Assembly (NCBI RefSeq): GCF_009707125.1
Contig: NZ_WLVL01000019.1
Span: forward strand, 1 to 64,000
Origin: Arsenicicoccus cauae
Lineage (GTDB): Bacteria > Actinomycetota > Actinomycetes > Actinomycetales > Dermatophilaceae
DNA: 64,000 nt
Direction: 5' to 3'
A program made the position numbers and the translations under genes. This document shows positions 7,708 to 17,041 of this stretch, one piece after another. Every line of letters starts with the position of its first letter. Position 1 is the stretch's first letter. The notes beneath the pieces were generated by a model. It ran no database searches, was not told the DNA's origin, and saw nothing but the letters and a program-made list of their open reading frames with translations.

Positions 7708-9191
7708 GCGATCACCATCGTGCGGGCGCGGCCCGCCTCCTTGGCGGCGTAGAGCGAGACGTCGGCGCGCGCGAGGAGCGTCTCGGACGAGTCGCCGTCG
7801 GACCAGGCGGCCAGCCCCGCGGAGAAGGTCTGGTCGTCCGGGGTCGCCGCGCGCATCCGCGCGAGGATCTTTTCGGCGTCGGCGACGGACCGGTTGGGCA
7901 GGATCACCACGAACTCCTCGCCGCCGTAGCGATAGATCGACCCGTCGTCGTCCAGCGCCTGGATCCAGGCGTGGGCGGACGCCCGCAGGATGCGGTCACC
8001 CTGCAGGTGGCCATGGGCGTCGTTGAAGCTCTTGAAGTTGTCCAGGTCGAGCATCCCCACGGTGAGGCGGGTGCCCACCCCGGTCATGGCGGCGGCGATC
8101 GCCTCGTCCATCAGGCGCAGTCCGGCCCGCCGGTTGGCCAGGCCCGTCAGCTCGTCGGTGCGGGCGGTCCGTGCCAGCTGGTCGGACTGTTTCTCGATCC
8201 TGCGCACGAGCACCAGCACCCGGGTGGCGGCGATGAGCAGCAGCAGCAGGGTCCCCGCGAGGGTCGCGAGCACGGCCGAGGCATGCGTGTGCCGCCCGAG
8301 CGCGGACAGGACGGCCAGCACGGTGGCGGGGCCGACGAGGGCCGACACGACGAGCAGCACCCCAGCGACCGAGACCCGTGAGGCCAGCTCCCGGCCTGGT
8401 CGCCGACCGAGGACCGACGCCGTCGCGAGCAGGGTGCTCTGCACCATCCACAGCGCGTACACCCAGCGGTTGCTGGGCATCTCGCCGCTGACGTGGAGGC
8501 CGAAGCCGACGTCCGAGACGGCCCCCACCAGCATCCCCAGCACGAGCAGCCGATAGGAGATGGCATGGGCCGAGCGGGAGCTGAGCAGCACCGCGGCCGC
8601 CGCCACGATCAGGCTGTCCCCGAGCGGATAGGTGGCGGCGAGCAGGGTCGTCGAGCGGGCCTGGTCGGGGTGCGAGAAGAGCTCTTGGCCGACGAGCAGC
8701 CACCAGCAGATCGCCAGGCTCACCACGCACGCCATCGAGTCCAGCCACAGCGCCGACCCCCGCACGAAGCCGTCCTTGCAAGCGAGGCGCACCACGCCGG
8801 CGCACACGAGCACGAAACCAGCCATGTCGAAGACCCCGGCGGGCGTCCAGTCGCCATACTCACCGAGGACGGCGATGCGCACGGCCACGGCCACCTCGGC
8901 CAGGGCCCAGACGACCATGCCGGCCAGCATCAGCCCCCAGTCCCGCCGGAATCCCGGACGGGCACGGGCGACGCCCCAGGCGAAGGTCACCACCGCGGCG
9001 ACCCGCATGACGATGAAGGCCACGCTCGCGACCCTTTCGTCGGAGGTCCAGTAGACGAGCTGCAGCAGCACGAACAGAGATCCGAGGACGACGAGGACCC
9101 GGTCGTCCTGTCGGAACGACCGGGACCAGGGGTCGCCGTCAGTGGGGGGCCCTGGCGGGTTGCCGGCCATGGGCTCGCGCATGCCGCTCAT
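7704..9191 (-). CDS. Membrane diguanylate cyclase (paralogue 2)
   Basis: A 495-residue paralogue of the downstream gene with the same layout: multi-helix membrane domain (about 30-330), linker, and GGDEF domain with RYGGEEFVVIL at about 421. Substrate residues around DLDNFKSFND are intact, so cyclase activity is expected. The RxxD inhibitory motif is missing (DDDG precedes the loop). First gene of a two-gene operon. The chosen start, 9191, begins MSGMREP; ATGs a few codons in are possible. The cytoplasmic N-terminus is short and Pro/Gly-rich. Confidence 0.9.
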   Translation of the reverse strand: MSGMREPMAGNPPGPPTDGDPWSRSFRQDDRVLVVLGSLFVLLQLVYWTSDERVASVAFIVMRVAAVVTFAWGVARARPGFRRDWGLMLAGMVVWALAEVAVAVRIAVLGEYGDWTPAGVFDMAGFVLVCAGVVRLACKDGFVRGSALWLDSMACVVSLAICWWLLVGQELFSHPDQARSTTLLAATYPLGDSLIVAAAAVLLSSRSAHAISYRLLVLGMLVGAVSDVGFGLHVSGEMPSNRWVYALWMVQSTLLATASVLGRRPGRELASRVSVAGVLLVVSALVGPATVLAVLSALGRHTHASAVLATLAGTLLLLLIAATRVLVLVRRIEKQSDQLARTARTDELTGLANRRAGLRLMDEAIAAAMTGVGTRLTVGMLDLDNFKSFNDAHGHLQGDRILRASAHAWIQALDDDGSIYRYGGEEFVVILPNRSVADAEKILARMRAATPDDQTFSAGLAAWSDGDSSETLLARADVSLYAAKEAGRARTMVIA

Positions 9192-9279
9192 CCTAGGTAG
9201 CCCACCGTGATCGCGCAGGCACGCTGAGATGATTCACAGCAAAGAAGCGGTCACTGCGGTGAGGTGCGGCACAACAGAG

Positions 9280-9305
9280 AGGCCCCCGACCGGAGTCGGG
9301 GGCCT
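9280..9305 (-). terminator. Intrinsic terminator after tRNA-Thr
   Basis: A perfect 11-bp stem (AGGCCCCCGAC, 9280-9290, with 9295-9305) and a 4-nt loop lie immediately 3' of the minus-strand tRNA gene, followed on that strand by a modest T-containing run (TCTCTGTTGT). Confidence 0.75.
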
Positions 9306-9311
9306 GTTCTG

Positions 9312-9385
9312 AGCCGCTTGTCGGAATCGAACCGACGACCTATTCATTACGAGTGAATCGCTCTGGCCGACTGAGCTAAAGCGGC
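9312..9385 (-). tRNA. tRNA-Thr (anticodon CGU)
   Basis: A complete 74-nt cloverleaf is readable on the minus strand: acceptor GCCGCTT/AAGCGGC with discriminator T, D arm GCTC/GAGC, anticodon stem ATTCA/TGAAT with loop CTCGTAA giving anticodon CGT, and T arm GTCGG-TTCGATT-CCGAC. The CCA is not encoded. Position next to holB and tmk is conserved in Actinobacteria. Confidence 0.97.
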
Positions 9386-9461
9386 AGGAACGTCAGCGGG
9401 CCGACGCTCGGCGCCCCACTATACAGGCCGGGCAGGCGCCGACCGAATCCGTCGAGCCAGC

Positions 9462-11054
9462 TCAGCACTTCGCGCCGTCGGCCGGCACCTTGCCCTTGAC
9501 GAGGTAGTCGTCGACGAGACGGTCGAGGCAGTTGTTGCCCTGCTGGTATGCCGTGTGGCCGTCGCCGTCCCGCGTCACCAGCACGCCCTTGTCGAGCTCC
9601 TTGGCGAGCGCCACGGAGTTCTCGTACGGCGTGGCGGGGTCGCGCGTCGTCCCGAGGACGAGGATGGGACCGGATCCCTTGGCGCTGATGGGGGCGGCCT
9701 TGCCGGTGGCCGGCACCGGCCAGACGCCGCACACCGCATCGCCCCACGCCATGAAGCGGCCCCAGGTCGGCGCGACGGCAACGAAATCCTTCTCGTCCGC
9801 GGCGTACCGTGCCGCGTCCCCCGGCACGGGACGGTCCAGGCAGTTGACGGCGTTGATGGCCTGCAGCATGTTGCCGTTGTAGCTGCCGTCCGCCTGACGG
9901 TCGGCGTACTGCGTCGCGAGGCGCATGAGCCCGGAGCCGTCACCGCCCTTGGCCGCGCGCAGCGCACCGTCGAGCTCCGGCCACAGCTGGTCGGAGTACA
10001 TCGGCAGCGCCAGACCCATCGAGGCCCACCCCTCGGTCAGGGTGCCGGTGCCGACGCCGGGCGCGGGCAGCGGCTTGGCGTCGATCTGCTTGAGCAGGTC
10101 GGCAAGACCCTTCATCACCTCGTCCACCGAGCCGCCGACCGGACAGCTGCCGGTGTCGACGCAGTGCTGCGCGTAGGCCCGGGTGGCGCGCTCGAACCCG
10201 GTGGCCTGCCCCAGGGCGGACTGCTTGCCGTCCTGGGCGGGGTCGATGACGCCGTCGAGCACCATCTGGCCCACGCGCTGGGGGAAGAGCCCGGCATACG
10301 TGGCGCCGAGGAAGGTCCCGTAGGACGCCCCGAAGTAGTTGAGCCGCTGGTCGCCGAGGGTGGCCCGCAGCACGTCCATGTCCTTGGCCGCCTCGACGGT
10401 GGACACGTGGGCGAGCAGATCGCCCGTGCGCTGCTTGCAGGCCTCGCCGAAGGCCTTGTTGGCGGCCATGAGCTGCTGCTGCTCGGCGGGGGTGTCCGGG
10501 GTCGGGTCGCCGCCGAGCAGGTCGTCCATCTGCCGGGGGTCCAGGCAGGTGACCGGCTGGGACTTCGCGACGCCGCGCGGGTCGAAGCCCACCACGTCGA
10601 AGTGACGCTGCACGTTGCCGGCCAGCGTGGGGGCGAACCAGTCGACCATCTCGACCCCGGAGGCGCCCGGCCCGCCGGGGTTGAGGACGAGGGAGCCGGC
10701 GCGCGACCTCGAGGACGACTTCTGCCGCTTGAGGGCGAGCCTGATCGTGGCGCCGTCGGGCTTGTCATAGTCGACGGGCACGGTCAGCCAGCTGCACTCG
10801 AACCGACCGCAGCGCTCCCAGGAGAGCTGCTGGCCGTAGTACTTGGCGAGGTCGGGGGCGTGCGTCGCGGTGGCGGAGGGCGAGGTGCTCGCGCCGGTGC
10901 CGGACGCGCCCGAGCTCGAGCCGGCGGTGGCGCTCGTGCTGGTGCTGGTCGTCGTGCCAGCGGTCCCCGGGAGGGAGCAGGCCCCGAGCAGCAGGGCGGC
11001 CGCCGCCAGGGACGTGGCGGAGCGGGCGGTGCGCGCCCGGCGCAGCGTGGTCAT
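9462..11054 (-). CDS. Secreted tripeptidyl-aminopeptidase-like lipoprotein (alpha/beta hydrolase)
   Basis: A 530-residue alpha/beta hydrolase of the actinobacterial Tap/SlpD group. ATG 11054 is chosen because it gives an Arg-rich N-terminus, hydrophobic segment and lipobox LLLGAC with the lipidated Cys at 26; a Ser/Thr linker covers residues 31-65. Oxyanion motif LNPGGPGASG is at 124-133, nucleophile Ser244 is in YFGASYGTFLGA, and the acid and His lie in TTRDPATPYE and DGHTAYQQG. The Cys-rich C-terminal region (NNCLDR to the final Cys) is typical of the family. Likely an extracellular membrane-tethered peptidase removing tripeptides or dipeptides. Monocistronic, between tRNA-Thr and holB. Confidence 0.88.
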   Translation of the reverse strand: MTTLRRARTARSATSLAAAALLLGACSLPGTAGTTTSTSTSATAGSSSGASGTGASTSPSATATHAPDLAKYYGQQLSWERCGRFECSWLTVPVDYDKPDGATIRLALKRQKSSSRSRAGSLVLNPGGPGASGVEMVDWFAPTLAGNVQRHFDVVGFDPRGVAKSQPVTCLDPRQMDDLLGGDPTPDTPAEQQQLMAANKAFGEACKQRTGDLLAHVSTVEAAKDMDVLRATLGDQRLNYFGASYGTFLGATYAGLFPQRVGQMVLDGVIDPAQDGKQSALGQATGFERATRAYAQHCVDTGSCPVGGSVDEVMKGLADLLKQIDAKPLPAPGVGTGTLTEGWASMGLALPMYSDQLWPELDGALRAAKGGDGSGLMRLATQYADRQADGSYNGNMLQAINAVNCLDRPVPGDAARYAADEKDFVAVAPTWGRFMAWGDAVCGVWPVPATGKAAPISAKGSGPILVLGTTRDPATPYENSVALAKELDKGVLVTRDGDGHTAYQQGNNCLDRLVDDYLVKGKVPADGAKC

Positions 11055-11161
11055 GCGGGGCCTTTCGGTGACGAGGACGTATGCCGGAAGGGGGCCGCCG
11101 TCATCGAGGCCCCCACTCTGTCCCCCACGGTAACCGTCAGGCCTGGGAGCCACAGCACTCG

Positions 11162-12310
11162 TCACCGGGGCAGTCTCAAGGACAGACACATCGCCTCGAG
11201 GGCGAGCAGCGGCGCGACGTTGCGGTCGATCCGCTCCCGGGCCGTGCCGATCGCGTCGATCGCGTGCAGGAGCCCCTCCGGGGTGAAGGCCTGCGCCACC
11301 TGCGAGACCAGAGGGCCCAGCTCGGTGTTGACGAGGGGCACGGGCGTGCCCAGCCGCAGCACCAGCGCGTCGCGGTAGACGCTCATGAGGTCCACGAGCG
11401 ACCGGTCGACCACGTCGCGGGCGAAGCGGGTGGCCCGCTGCTTCTGCTCCCGCTCGAGGGCGGCGACGGCCGAGCGCACGTGGGGGGGCTGGGTGCGGGA
11501 GGCAGCGTCGGCACCGAGCCGCTCCAGCAGCTGGCGGCGCTCCGCGGCGTCGCGGTCGGCGCTCGAGGCTCCCGACTCCTCGTCCGCGATCGACGCGAGG
11601 TCGGCGGCCGCGTCGATCGCGTCACCCACCCGGCGGATGCGTCCGGCGATGGACACCGTGGTGTGCCGCCGCTCGCGGGCGCCCTCGTCGGTGGCGAGCC
11701 GCTTGGCGATCCCGACGTGGCTCTGGGCGGCGCGCGCGGCATACGCGGCCATCGCCGGGTCGATCCCGTCGCGCCGCACGAGCAGGTCAGCCACGGCCTC
11801 GACCGGCGGGGTCCGCAGGCGCACGTGGCGCGAGCGGGAGCGGACCGTGATGATCACGTCGTCGAGCGAGGGCGCGCACAGCAGCCACACGGTGCGCGAC
11901 ACCGGCTCCTCGATGACCTTGAGCAGGGCGTTGGCGGCCTGCTCGGTGAGGCGGTCGGCGTCCTCGATCACGATGACGCGGTAGCGACCGACGGACGGTC
12001 GGGTCGAGCCCAGCCGCACCAGCTCACGGGCGTGGTCGACGCCGATGGACAGCCCCGAGGTCGCAACGAGCGAGACGTCCGCGTGGGTGCCGTCCATCGA
12101 CGTGCGGCACTCCAGGCAGGTCCCGCAGCCGCCCTCGGGGCACTGCAGCGCGGCGGCGAAGCTGCGGGCCGCCACCGAGCGACCCGACCCCGGCGGTCCC
12201 GTCAGCAGCCAGGCGTGGGTCATGGCGTCGGGGTCGGCCACGGCCTGGCGGAGCACCCGCACGGCCTCGGGCTGGCCCACGGTCTGGCCCCAGACGCCGG
12301 CCGCCGTCAC
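11162..12310 (-). CDS. holB: DNA polymerase III delta' subunit
   Basis: A 382-residue clamp-loader subunit. The AAA+ module shows GPPGSGRS at 38-45, where the Walker A lysine is replaced by arginine, as expected for delta', which does not hydrolyse ATP. A four-cysteine zinc module lies at residues 57-68 (C-x4-C-x2-C-x2-C). IEDADRLTEQAANALLKVIEEP is the delta' signature, shown here only as a landmark. GTG start at 12310 overlaps the tmk stop (GTGA), giving the conserved tmk-holB pair. Confidence 0.95.
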   Translation of the reverse strand: MTAAGVWGQTVGQPEAVRVLRQAVADPDAMTHAWLLTGPPGSGRSVAARSFAAALQCPEGGCGTCLECRTSMDGTHADVSLVATSGLSIGVDHARELVRLGSTRPSVGRYRVIVIEDADRLTEQAANALLKVIEEPVSRTVWLLCAPSLDDVIITVRSRSRHVRLRTPPVEAVADLLVRRDGIDPAMAAYAARAAQSHVGIAKRLATDEGARERRHTTVSIAGRIRRVGDAIDAAADLASIADEESGASSADRDAAERRQLLERLGADAASRTQPPHVRSAVAALEREQKQRATRFARDVVDRSLVDLMSVYRDALVLRLGTPVPLVNTELGPLVSQVAQAFTPEGLLHAIDAIGTARERIDRNVAPLLALEAMCLSLRLPR

Positions 12311-12933
12311 GCGATCACCCCGGCCAGACGGCCCCGGACCAGGGCGTGGACCTCGGCGGGCGGCAGCCCGGCGTCCACCACGAGGTAACGGTGCGGCTCG
12401 GCACCCGCGAGCGCCAAGAAGCCGGACCGCACCCGGTCGTGGAAGTCGTCGGGCTCGGCCTCGAGCCGGTCGTGCACCTCGCCCCGGCGCTCACGTCCCG
12501 TGCCCGGCGCCACGTCGAGCAGCACCGTGAGGTCGGGGAGCAGGCCCTCCACGGCCCACAGCGAGAGCTGCCGGACCTCCTCCCCCGCCAGGTCGCGCCC
12601 GGCGCCCTGGTAGGCCACCGACGAGTCGAGGTAGCGGTCGGTCACGACCACCTCGCCGCGCGCCAGGGCCGGCCGGACCACCGAGTGCACGTGATGGGCC
12701 CGGTCGGCGGCGAAGAGCAGCGCCTCGGCCCGCGGCGACACGTGGTCGCCGTGCAGCAGCAGCCGGCGGATCTCGGCACCCAGCTCGGAGCCGCCCGGCT
12801 CCCGGGTCAGCAGGACCGTCCGCCCCTGGGCCTGCAGCCACTCCCGCAGCAGCCGGGCCTGCGTCGACTTGCCGGCGCCGTCCCCGCCCTCGAGGGCCAC
12901 GAACACCCCGCGCCCACCCTGTCCCGTCGTCAC
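12307..12933 (-). CDS. tmk: Thymidylate kinase
   Basis: A 208-residue kinase phosphorylating dTMP to dTDP. P-loop GGDGAGKST is at residues 16-24; TREPGGSELGAEIRRLLL is the dTMP-binding DRX/EPGG region, and TDRYLDSSVAYQGAGR carries the DRY/H motif. GTG 12933 gives the family's usual length. A much longer frame extends upstream, but it reads through the divergent GGDEF gene and is spurious. Translationally coupled to holB. Confidence 0.95.
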   Translation of the reverse strand: MTTGQGGRGVFVALEGGDGAGKSTQARLLREWLQAQGRTVLLTREPGGSELGAEIRRLLLHGDHVSPRAEALLFAADRAHHVHSVVRPALARGEVVVTDRYLDSSVAYQGAGRDLAGEEVRQLSLWAVEGLLPDLTVLLDVAPGTGRERRGEVHDRLEAEPDDFHDRVRSGFLALAGAEPHRYLVVDAGLPPAEVHALVRGRLAGVIA

Positions 12934-13083
12934 GTGCTCGAGCCTAGAGCAGGGCGCCGACAGAGGGTCTGCCCGGCGCCCGGCTCGGTGACGCTGCGTG
13001 CCCGAGCGGCACCTCGCGGACACGGTCCGCCCCCTCCGGCGTCGCTTCCCGGTCACGGGGCAACAACGGTCGTCTCCCGGCCA

Positions 13084-13089
13084 TACCCT
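13084..13089 (+). promoter_or_regulatory. -10 box of a leaderless transcript (TACCCT)
   Basis: TACCCT ends 6 nt before the GTG start at 13096. This gap places the transcription start on or next to the initiation codon. No Shine-Dalgarno is visible. The same spacing recurs at other genes in the window. Confidence 0.5.
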
Positions 13090-13095
13090 GGACCC

Positions 13096-14931
13096 GTGAC
13101 GCAGGGGGACCAGGGGCAGACGAGGGGCGGGCGCGCAGAGGCCGACACGCTGGCTGCGGTCGCCCGCCTCGCCGAGGCCCTGCCCGTCGACGCCCGGCGC
13201 GAGCAGCTCGTGCAGGCGCTCCGACATCACCTGCCCCGCGTCATCGGCGCTGAGCGGATCGAGCTGGGGCTTGTCACCGGGTCCGACGGCCACGTCGAGT
13301 GCCACGTCTTCGCCGGCACCCTGCCGGGCGAGCCCACCGTCCACCAGCACCCCGTGACCACCGGCTGCTTCGTCCGCGTCCTGCGGTCGCGGACCCAGCT
13401 GATCCCCGACCTGCGGGAGGCGGACGACCCCGAGCTGCAGCCACTCGTCGAGGCGAGGCTGCGCCAGCGTCTGGTCCTCGCCGTGCACGCCGGCACGGCC
13501 ACGATCGGCGTGCTGGCGGTGACCAGCGCTTCCGCCATACGACCCGAGACGATCCAGGCAGCCACACTGGTGGCGGCCGTCCTCTCCGCCCGGGGCACCC
13601 AGCTCTCGGGCCTGCCGGCCCCGGACTCCCTGCTCACGCTCGAGGCGCAGCTGGCCGACCTGCGATCGACCAACCAGACCCTCCAGCGCACCGACGCCCT
13701 GACCCGGCTGCCCAACCGCGCGGCCGCCTTCGAGGCGATCGGCCGGGCCCGCGCGGGCGAGCCGGCGGACGGTGCCTTCGCCTACATCGACGTCGACCAT
13801 CTCAAGATGACCAACGACCGGCTCGGCCACGGGTCCGGCGACGAGGTGCTCCGCGGGGTGGCCGACCGTCTGCTCCGGCTGAGCGGGCCGACGCCGGTCG
13901 CCGTCTTCCGCGTCGGCGGGGACGAGTTCGGGGCGCTGAGCCGCGGCTCGGTCCAGGAGCTGCGCGTCGCCCTGGAGGAGCTGTCGGCGGACCTCGCCCG
14001 CGACCCGCTCCGCGTCGGCGGGCGCGAGGTCCCCGTCGCCTTCTCCGCCGGGGTCTACGCCATCGCCGGTCACGACCAGGGCATCGAGGAGATCGTGTCC
14101 CGGGCCGAGTCGGCCGCCCACGAGGCCAAGCGCAGCGGCCGCGGCCGGGTCCTGGTGCACGTGCCCGGCGCCCCCGGTCGGGCGGACACGCACAGCGAGC
14201 GGCTGCAGATGGACGAGGTGCGTGCCGCGGTGCTCGCCGGTCGCCTGTCGATGGTGGCCCAGCCCATCCGCAGCGTCGTGCCGGGCGTCGAGGCCCCGAT
14301 GGACGCGGAGGTCCTGGTCCGGCTGTCCGACGAGGCCGGGCGCACCCTGCTGCCCGACGACTTCGTGGCCCTCGCGGAGCAGTATGACGTCGTCAACGCC
14401 CTCGACCGCGCCGTCCTCTCCCGCGTCGTCGGCACCCTCGCCGACGGCGCTGCGGAGCGCCGCGTCTCGTGCAACGTCAGCCCCCACAGCATGCTCGACC
14501 CGACCTTCGTCGACTGGGCCGACAACCTGATCCGAGCCAACGGCCAGGGGCACCGACTGGTCCTCGAGCTGACCGAGCGACTCCCGATCGGGACGGTCGA
14601 CGAGGTGCGCTCGGGCATGGCCCACCTCGGTGACGCGGGTGTCCGCTTCGCCCTCGACGACTTCGGTGCCGGCACGACGAGCTACGGCAACTTGCGCGTC
14701 CTGCCCATCGACGTCCTCAAGATCGACGGCGTCCTCGTGCGCGGCTGCGTCAGCAGCAGCGTCGACCACGCGATGCTGCGCTCCGCCGTGGAGGTGGCCG
14801 ACGCCCTCGGCATACGGTCCGTCGCCGAGGGGGTCGAGACCGCGGAGCAGCTGGCCGCCGTCGTCGAGCTGGGAGCCCGCGCCGTCCAGGGCTACTACTT
14901 CGGCCAGCCCATCCCCTGGCCCGAGGGCTGA
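13096..14931 (+). CDS. GAF-GGDEF-EAL c-di-GMP signalling protein
   Basis: A 611-residue soluble protein: GAF-like sensor (about 15-170), GGDEF domain with VGGDEFGAL near 273, and EAL domain from about 370 to 605. The signature EAL reads EVL (DAEVLVRL near 404), but the catalytic set NVSPHS, LELTER, LDDFGAG, LKIDG, AEGVET and QGYYFGQPIP is intact, so phosphodiesterase activity is plausible; the GGDEF loop is also intact, so the enzyme may be bifunctional. GTG 13096 follows a -10 box by 6 nt (leaderless), which rejects the much longer upstream-extended frame. Divergent from tmk. Confidence 0.9.
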   Translation: MTQGDQGQTRGGRAEADTLAAVARLAEALPVDARREQLVQALRHHLPRVIGAERIELGLVTGSDGHVECHVFAGTLPGEPTVHQHPVTTGCFVRVLRSRTQLIPDLREADDPELQPLVEARLRQRLVLAVHAGTATIGVLAVTSASAIRPETIQAATLVAAVLSARGTQLSGLPAPDSLLTLEAQLADLRSTNQTLQRTDALTRLPNRAAAFEAIGRARAGEPADGAFAYIDVDHLKMTNDRLGHGSGDEVLRGVADRLLRLSGPTPVAVFRVGGDEFGALSRGSVQELRVALEELSADLARDPLRVGGREVPVAFSAGVYAIAGHDQGIEEIVSRAESAAHEAKRSGRGRVLVHVPGAPGRADTHSERLQMDEVRAAVLAGRLSMVAQPIRSVVPGVEAPMDAEVLVRLSDEAGRTLLPDDFVALAEQYDVVNALDRAVLSRVVGTLADGAAERRVSCNVSPHSMLDPTFVDWADNLIRANGQGHRLVLELTERLPIGTVDEVRSGMAHLGDAGVRFALDDFGAGTTSYGNLRVLPIDVLKIDGVLVRGCVSSSVDHAMLRSAVEVADALGIRSVAEGVETAEQLAAVVELGARAVQGYYFGQPIPWPEG

Positions 14932-15054
14932 CGGCGCGCCGCCCGACGGGCGAGCCGGCCAGGTAGCCCGGCGATTGGCCCCGCTCCCGGCCGCGGATGT
15001 GGTTTTCTAGTGGGCAAAACCCCCATCTCCGCACCGTTTCCCAGGAGCCTCCCC

Positions 15055-16146
15055 ATGGCCACGCGTCATTCCCCCGGCTCGGACGAGTCCCGCACGACCG
15101 ACGAGGACCGCCCGGTGGGTGCCCGCACCCACGACGACCCCGACGGGCAGGGCAAGCCCGACGACATGGACGACCTGCCCGGCGCCAACTGGAAGTACGC
15201 GTTCAAGCGCACGACCAAGGAGTTCACCCGGGACCAGTGCACCGACCTGGCGGCAGCCCTGACCTACTACGCCGTGCTGTCGTTGTTCCCCGCCATCCTC
15301 GCCCTCATCTCCCTGCTCGGCCTGTTCGGTCAGGACCCCGGCACGGTCGACAGGATGCTGGACAGCGTCCGTCAGCTCTCGCCGCAGGCCGTCGACACCG
15401 TCGGTCCGATCATCAAGGAGATCTCGGGCTCTCAGGCCTCGGGCGTCGCCCTGGTCGTCGGTCTGCTGACCGCGCTGTGGAGCGCGTCCGGCTACATCGG
15501 CGCGTTCGGGCGCGCCATGAACCGCATCTACGACGTGCAGGAGGGCCGCCCCTTCCTCAAGCTGCGACCCCTGCAGCTGCTCATCACGCTGATCACGCTC
15601 ACCCTGGTCGCCCTCGCCGGGATCATGCTCGTCGTCAGCGGCGGCATCGCCGAGTGGGTCGGCGCACTCATCGGCCTCGGCGACACCGCGCTCACCGTGT
15701 GGAACATCGCCAAGTGGCCCGTCATCGGCCTGATCGTCATCCTCGTCATCGCACTGCTCTACTACGCGACCCCCAACGTCAAGCAGCCCAAGTTCACGTG
15801 GCTCAGTCCCGGGGCGGCGCTCGCCTTCGTCACCTGGATCCTGGCGTCCCTCGCGTTCGGGTTCTACGTCTCCAACTTCGGGTCCTACAACAAGACCTAT
15901 GGCTCCATCGCCGGTGTCATCGTCTTCCTCCTGTGGCTGTGGATCACCAACCTCGCGCTGCTGTTCGGCGCCGAGTTCGACTCCGAGGTCGAGCGCTCGC
16001 GCCAGCTGGCCGCTGGCCTGCCCGCCGAGGACCAGGTGCTGCTGCCGCCCCGCGACGACAAGGGCATCAAGAAGCAGGAGAAGACCGTCGACGAGCTCAA
16101 GGTCGAGGCGTCCGACCTGCGCCGCGAGGCCCGGCGCGGCGACTGA
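15055..16146 (+). CDS. YihY/BrkB family inner-membrane protein
   Basis: A 363-residue integral membrane protein with an acidic hydrophilic N-terminus (1-45), about six transmembrane helices (55-310) and a charged C-terminal tail. Family landmarks are QCTDLAAALTYYAVLSLFPA at the start of helix 1, LWSASGYIGAFGRAMNRIYD in the middle, and ITNLALLFGAEFDSEVER after the last helix. Once called ribonuclease BN, the family is now regarded as transport-like with unknown substrate. ATG 15055 is preferred over GTG 15010 because AGGAG sits 8 nt upstream. Confidence 0.9.
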   Translation: MATRHSPGSDESRTTDEDRPVGARTHDDPDGQGKPDDMDDLPGANWKYAFKRTTKEFTRDQCTDLAAALTYYAVLSLFPAILALISLLGLFGQDPGTVDRMLDSVRQLSPQAVDTVGPIIKEISGSQASGVALVVGLLTALWSASGYIGAFGRAMNRIYDVQEGRPFLKLRPLQLLITLITLTLVALAGIMLVVSGGIAEWVGALIGLGDTALTVWNIAKWPVIGLIVILVIALLYYATPNVKQPKFTWLSPGAALAFVTWILASLAFGFYVSNFGSYNKTYGSIAGVIVFLLWLWITNLALLFGAEFDSEVERSRQLAAGLPAEDQVLLPPRDDKGIKKQEKTVDELKVEASDLRREARRGD

Positions 16147-16218
16147 CCCGCGCTCCCGGCCGCGCTCCTGGTGCCGCCCGGCCCTCGCCCTCGCCAGATC
16201 GCGAGGCCTGCTCGCGCC

Positions 16219-16309
16219 GCCAGACGACACGAACTGAGCCCAGCTCAACTCGGGCCGTCCAGAGCCCCGCCAGACGACACGAACTGAGCCCCCAGCTCAG
16301 TTCGTGTCG
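16219..16309. repeat. Duplicated 23-bp element forming a 15-bp hairpin between convergent genes
   Basis: A 23-nt sequence beginning GCCAGACGACACGAACTGAG occurs at 16219-16241 and again at 16269-16291. The second copy pairs with a perfect downstream inverted arm (16275-16289 with 16295-16309, 15 bp, loop CCCCA). The first copy has a shorter arm. The hairpin covers the last codons of the minus-strand gene, so it probably works as a two-way terminator. A diverged third copy lies at 61179-61205. Confidence 0.8.
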
Positions 16310-16944
16310 GCGTGGTGCCGTCGCCGCAGCCACAGGACGAACACGCCCAGTCCCGCGGCCATCGCGAGGAAGATGACCGAGGTCCGCTCCATGCTCTCGC
16401 CCGGGTCGCGCCAGGCCTCGACCGGGTCCACGGGCGCGAGGGCCCTGACGCCGGGGGTGGTGACGGCGTCCCGGGACGGGCCGGAGGCGGTGGGCGCGGC
16501 GCCGGCGGTGGGCGCGGCGCCGCGCACGGCCGGAGCGGCGGGGGTCGTCCGTGCCGCTGCCCGCCCGGCCGACGGCGGGGCTACCCCAGCCGCCGCACCG
16601 GTGGGCACGGCCAGGGCGTCGGGTTCGAGGTCCAGCGCGAGGGTGGGGGTGGCGCGCGCAGCGGCCGCCGGGGGCTCTGGGGCATGCGCGGCCAGGTCGG
16701 CGCTGACGACGTCTGGCGTGCCCCCGGGCGCCGAGGGGGCTGGTGTGGTGCCGGCTCCGGCCAGCGCGCCCACGGCGAGGAGCCCGGCCGCCCCGAGGAG
16801 CAGCACCGGGACCGTGCCGACGGGCCGCCCAGCCGCAGGGGGTGCCCCGGACCTGGTCGTGGACCGTCGTCCGGCACCGGGGCTGTTCCGGGAGGAGGAG
16901 CGAGCCGACGCGCGGCGCGCCAGGCCAGGGCGGATCAGAGACAT
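16297..16944 (-). CDS. Ala/Pro-rich membrane-anchored surface protein with C-terminal TM and LRRR tail
   Basis: A 215-residue protein with a basic N-terminus, a hydrophobic segment at about 47-66, a low-complexity Ala/Pro/Thr region, and a C-terminal helix (about 188-205) followed by LRRRHHADTN. Upstream ATG is preceded by AAGGAC. I do not recognise a family. The C-terminus (WRDPGES, helix, LWLRRR) parallels that of the next gene (LQDPGDN, helix, IYLRRR), which suggests a shared anchoring or sorting tail. There is no LPxTG. Probably exposed outside the membrane. Codon bias is extreme-GC, like neighbours. Confidence 0.7.
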   Translation of the reverse strand: MSLIRPGLARRASARSSSRNSPGAGRRSTTRSGAPPAAGRPVGTVPVLLLGAAGLLAVGALAGAGTTPAPSAPGGTPDVVSADLAAHAPEPPAAAARATPTLALDLEPDALAVPTGAAAGVAPPSAGRAAARTTPAAPAVRGAAPTAGAAPTASGPSRDAVTTPGVRALAPVDPVEAWRDPGESMERTSVIFLAMAAGLGVFVLWLRRRHHADTN

Positions 16945-17041
16945 GTAGGGGAGGTCCTTGGGGGTCGACCGGCGTCCAGACGCTGAGGAGATGGGCGGGG
17001 GTGGACAGGCGAGGGCCTGGTCAGATCATGTCAGGTCGGTG

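Noticed and set aside
12307-14769. Very long overlapping frames on both strands over tmk and the GGDEF-EAL gene
   Set aside because: Only 12307-12933 (minus) and 13096-14931 (plus) carry family motifs; the extensions are antisense shadows of each other, common in GC-rich DNA.
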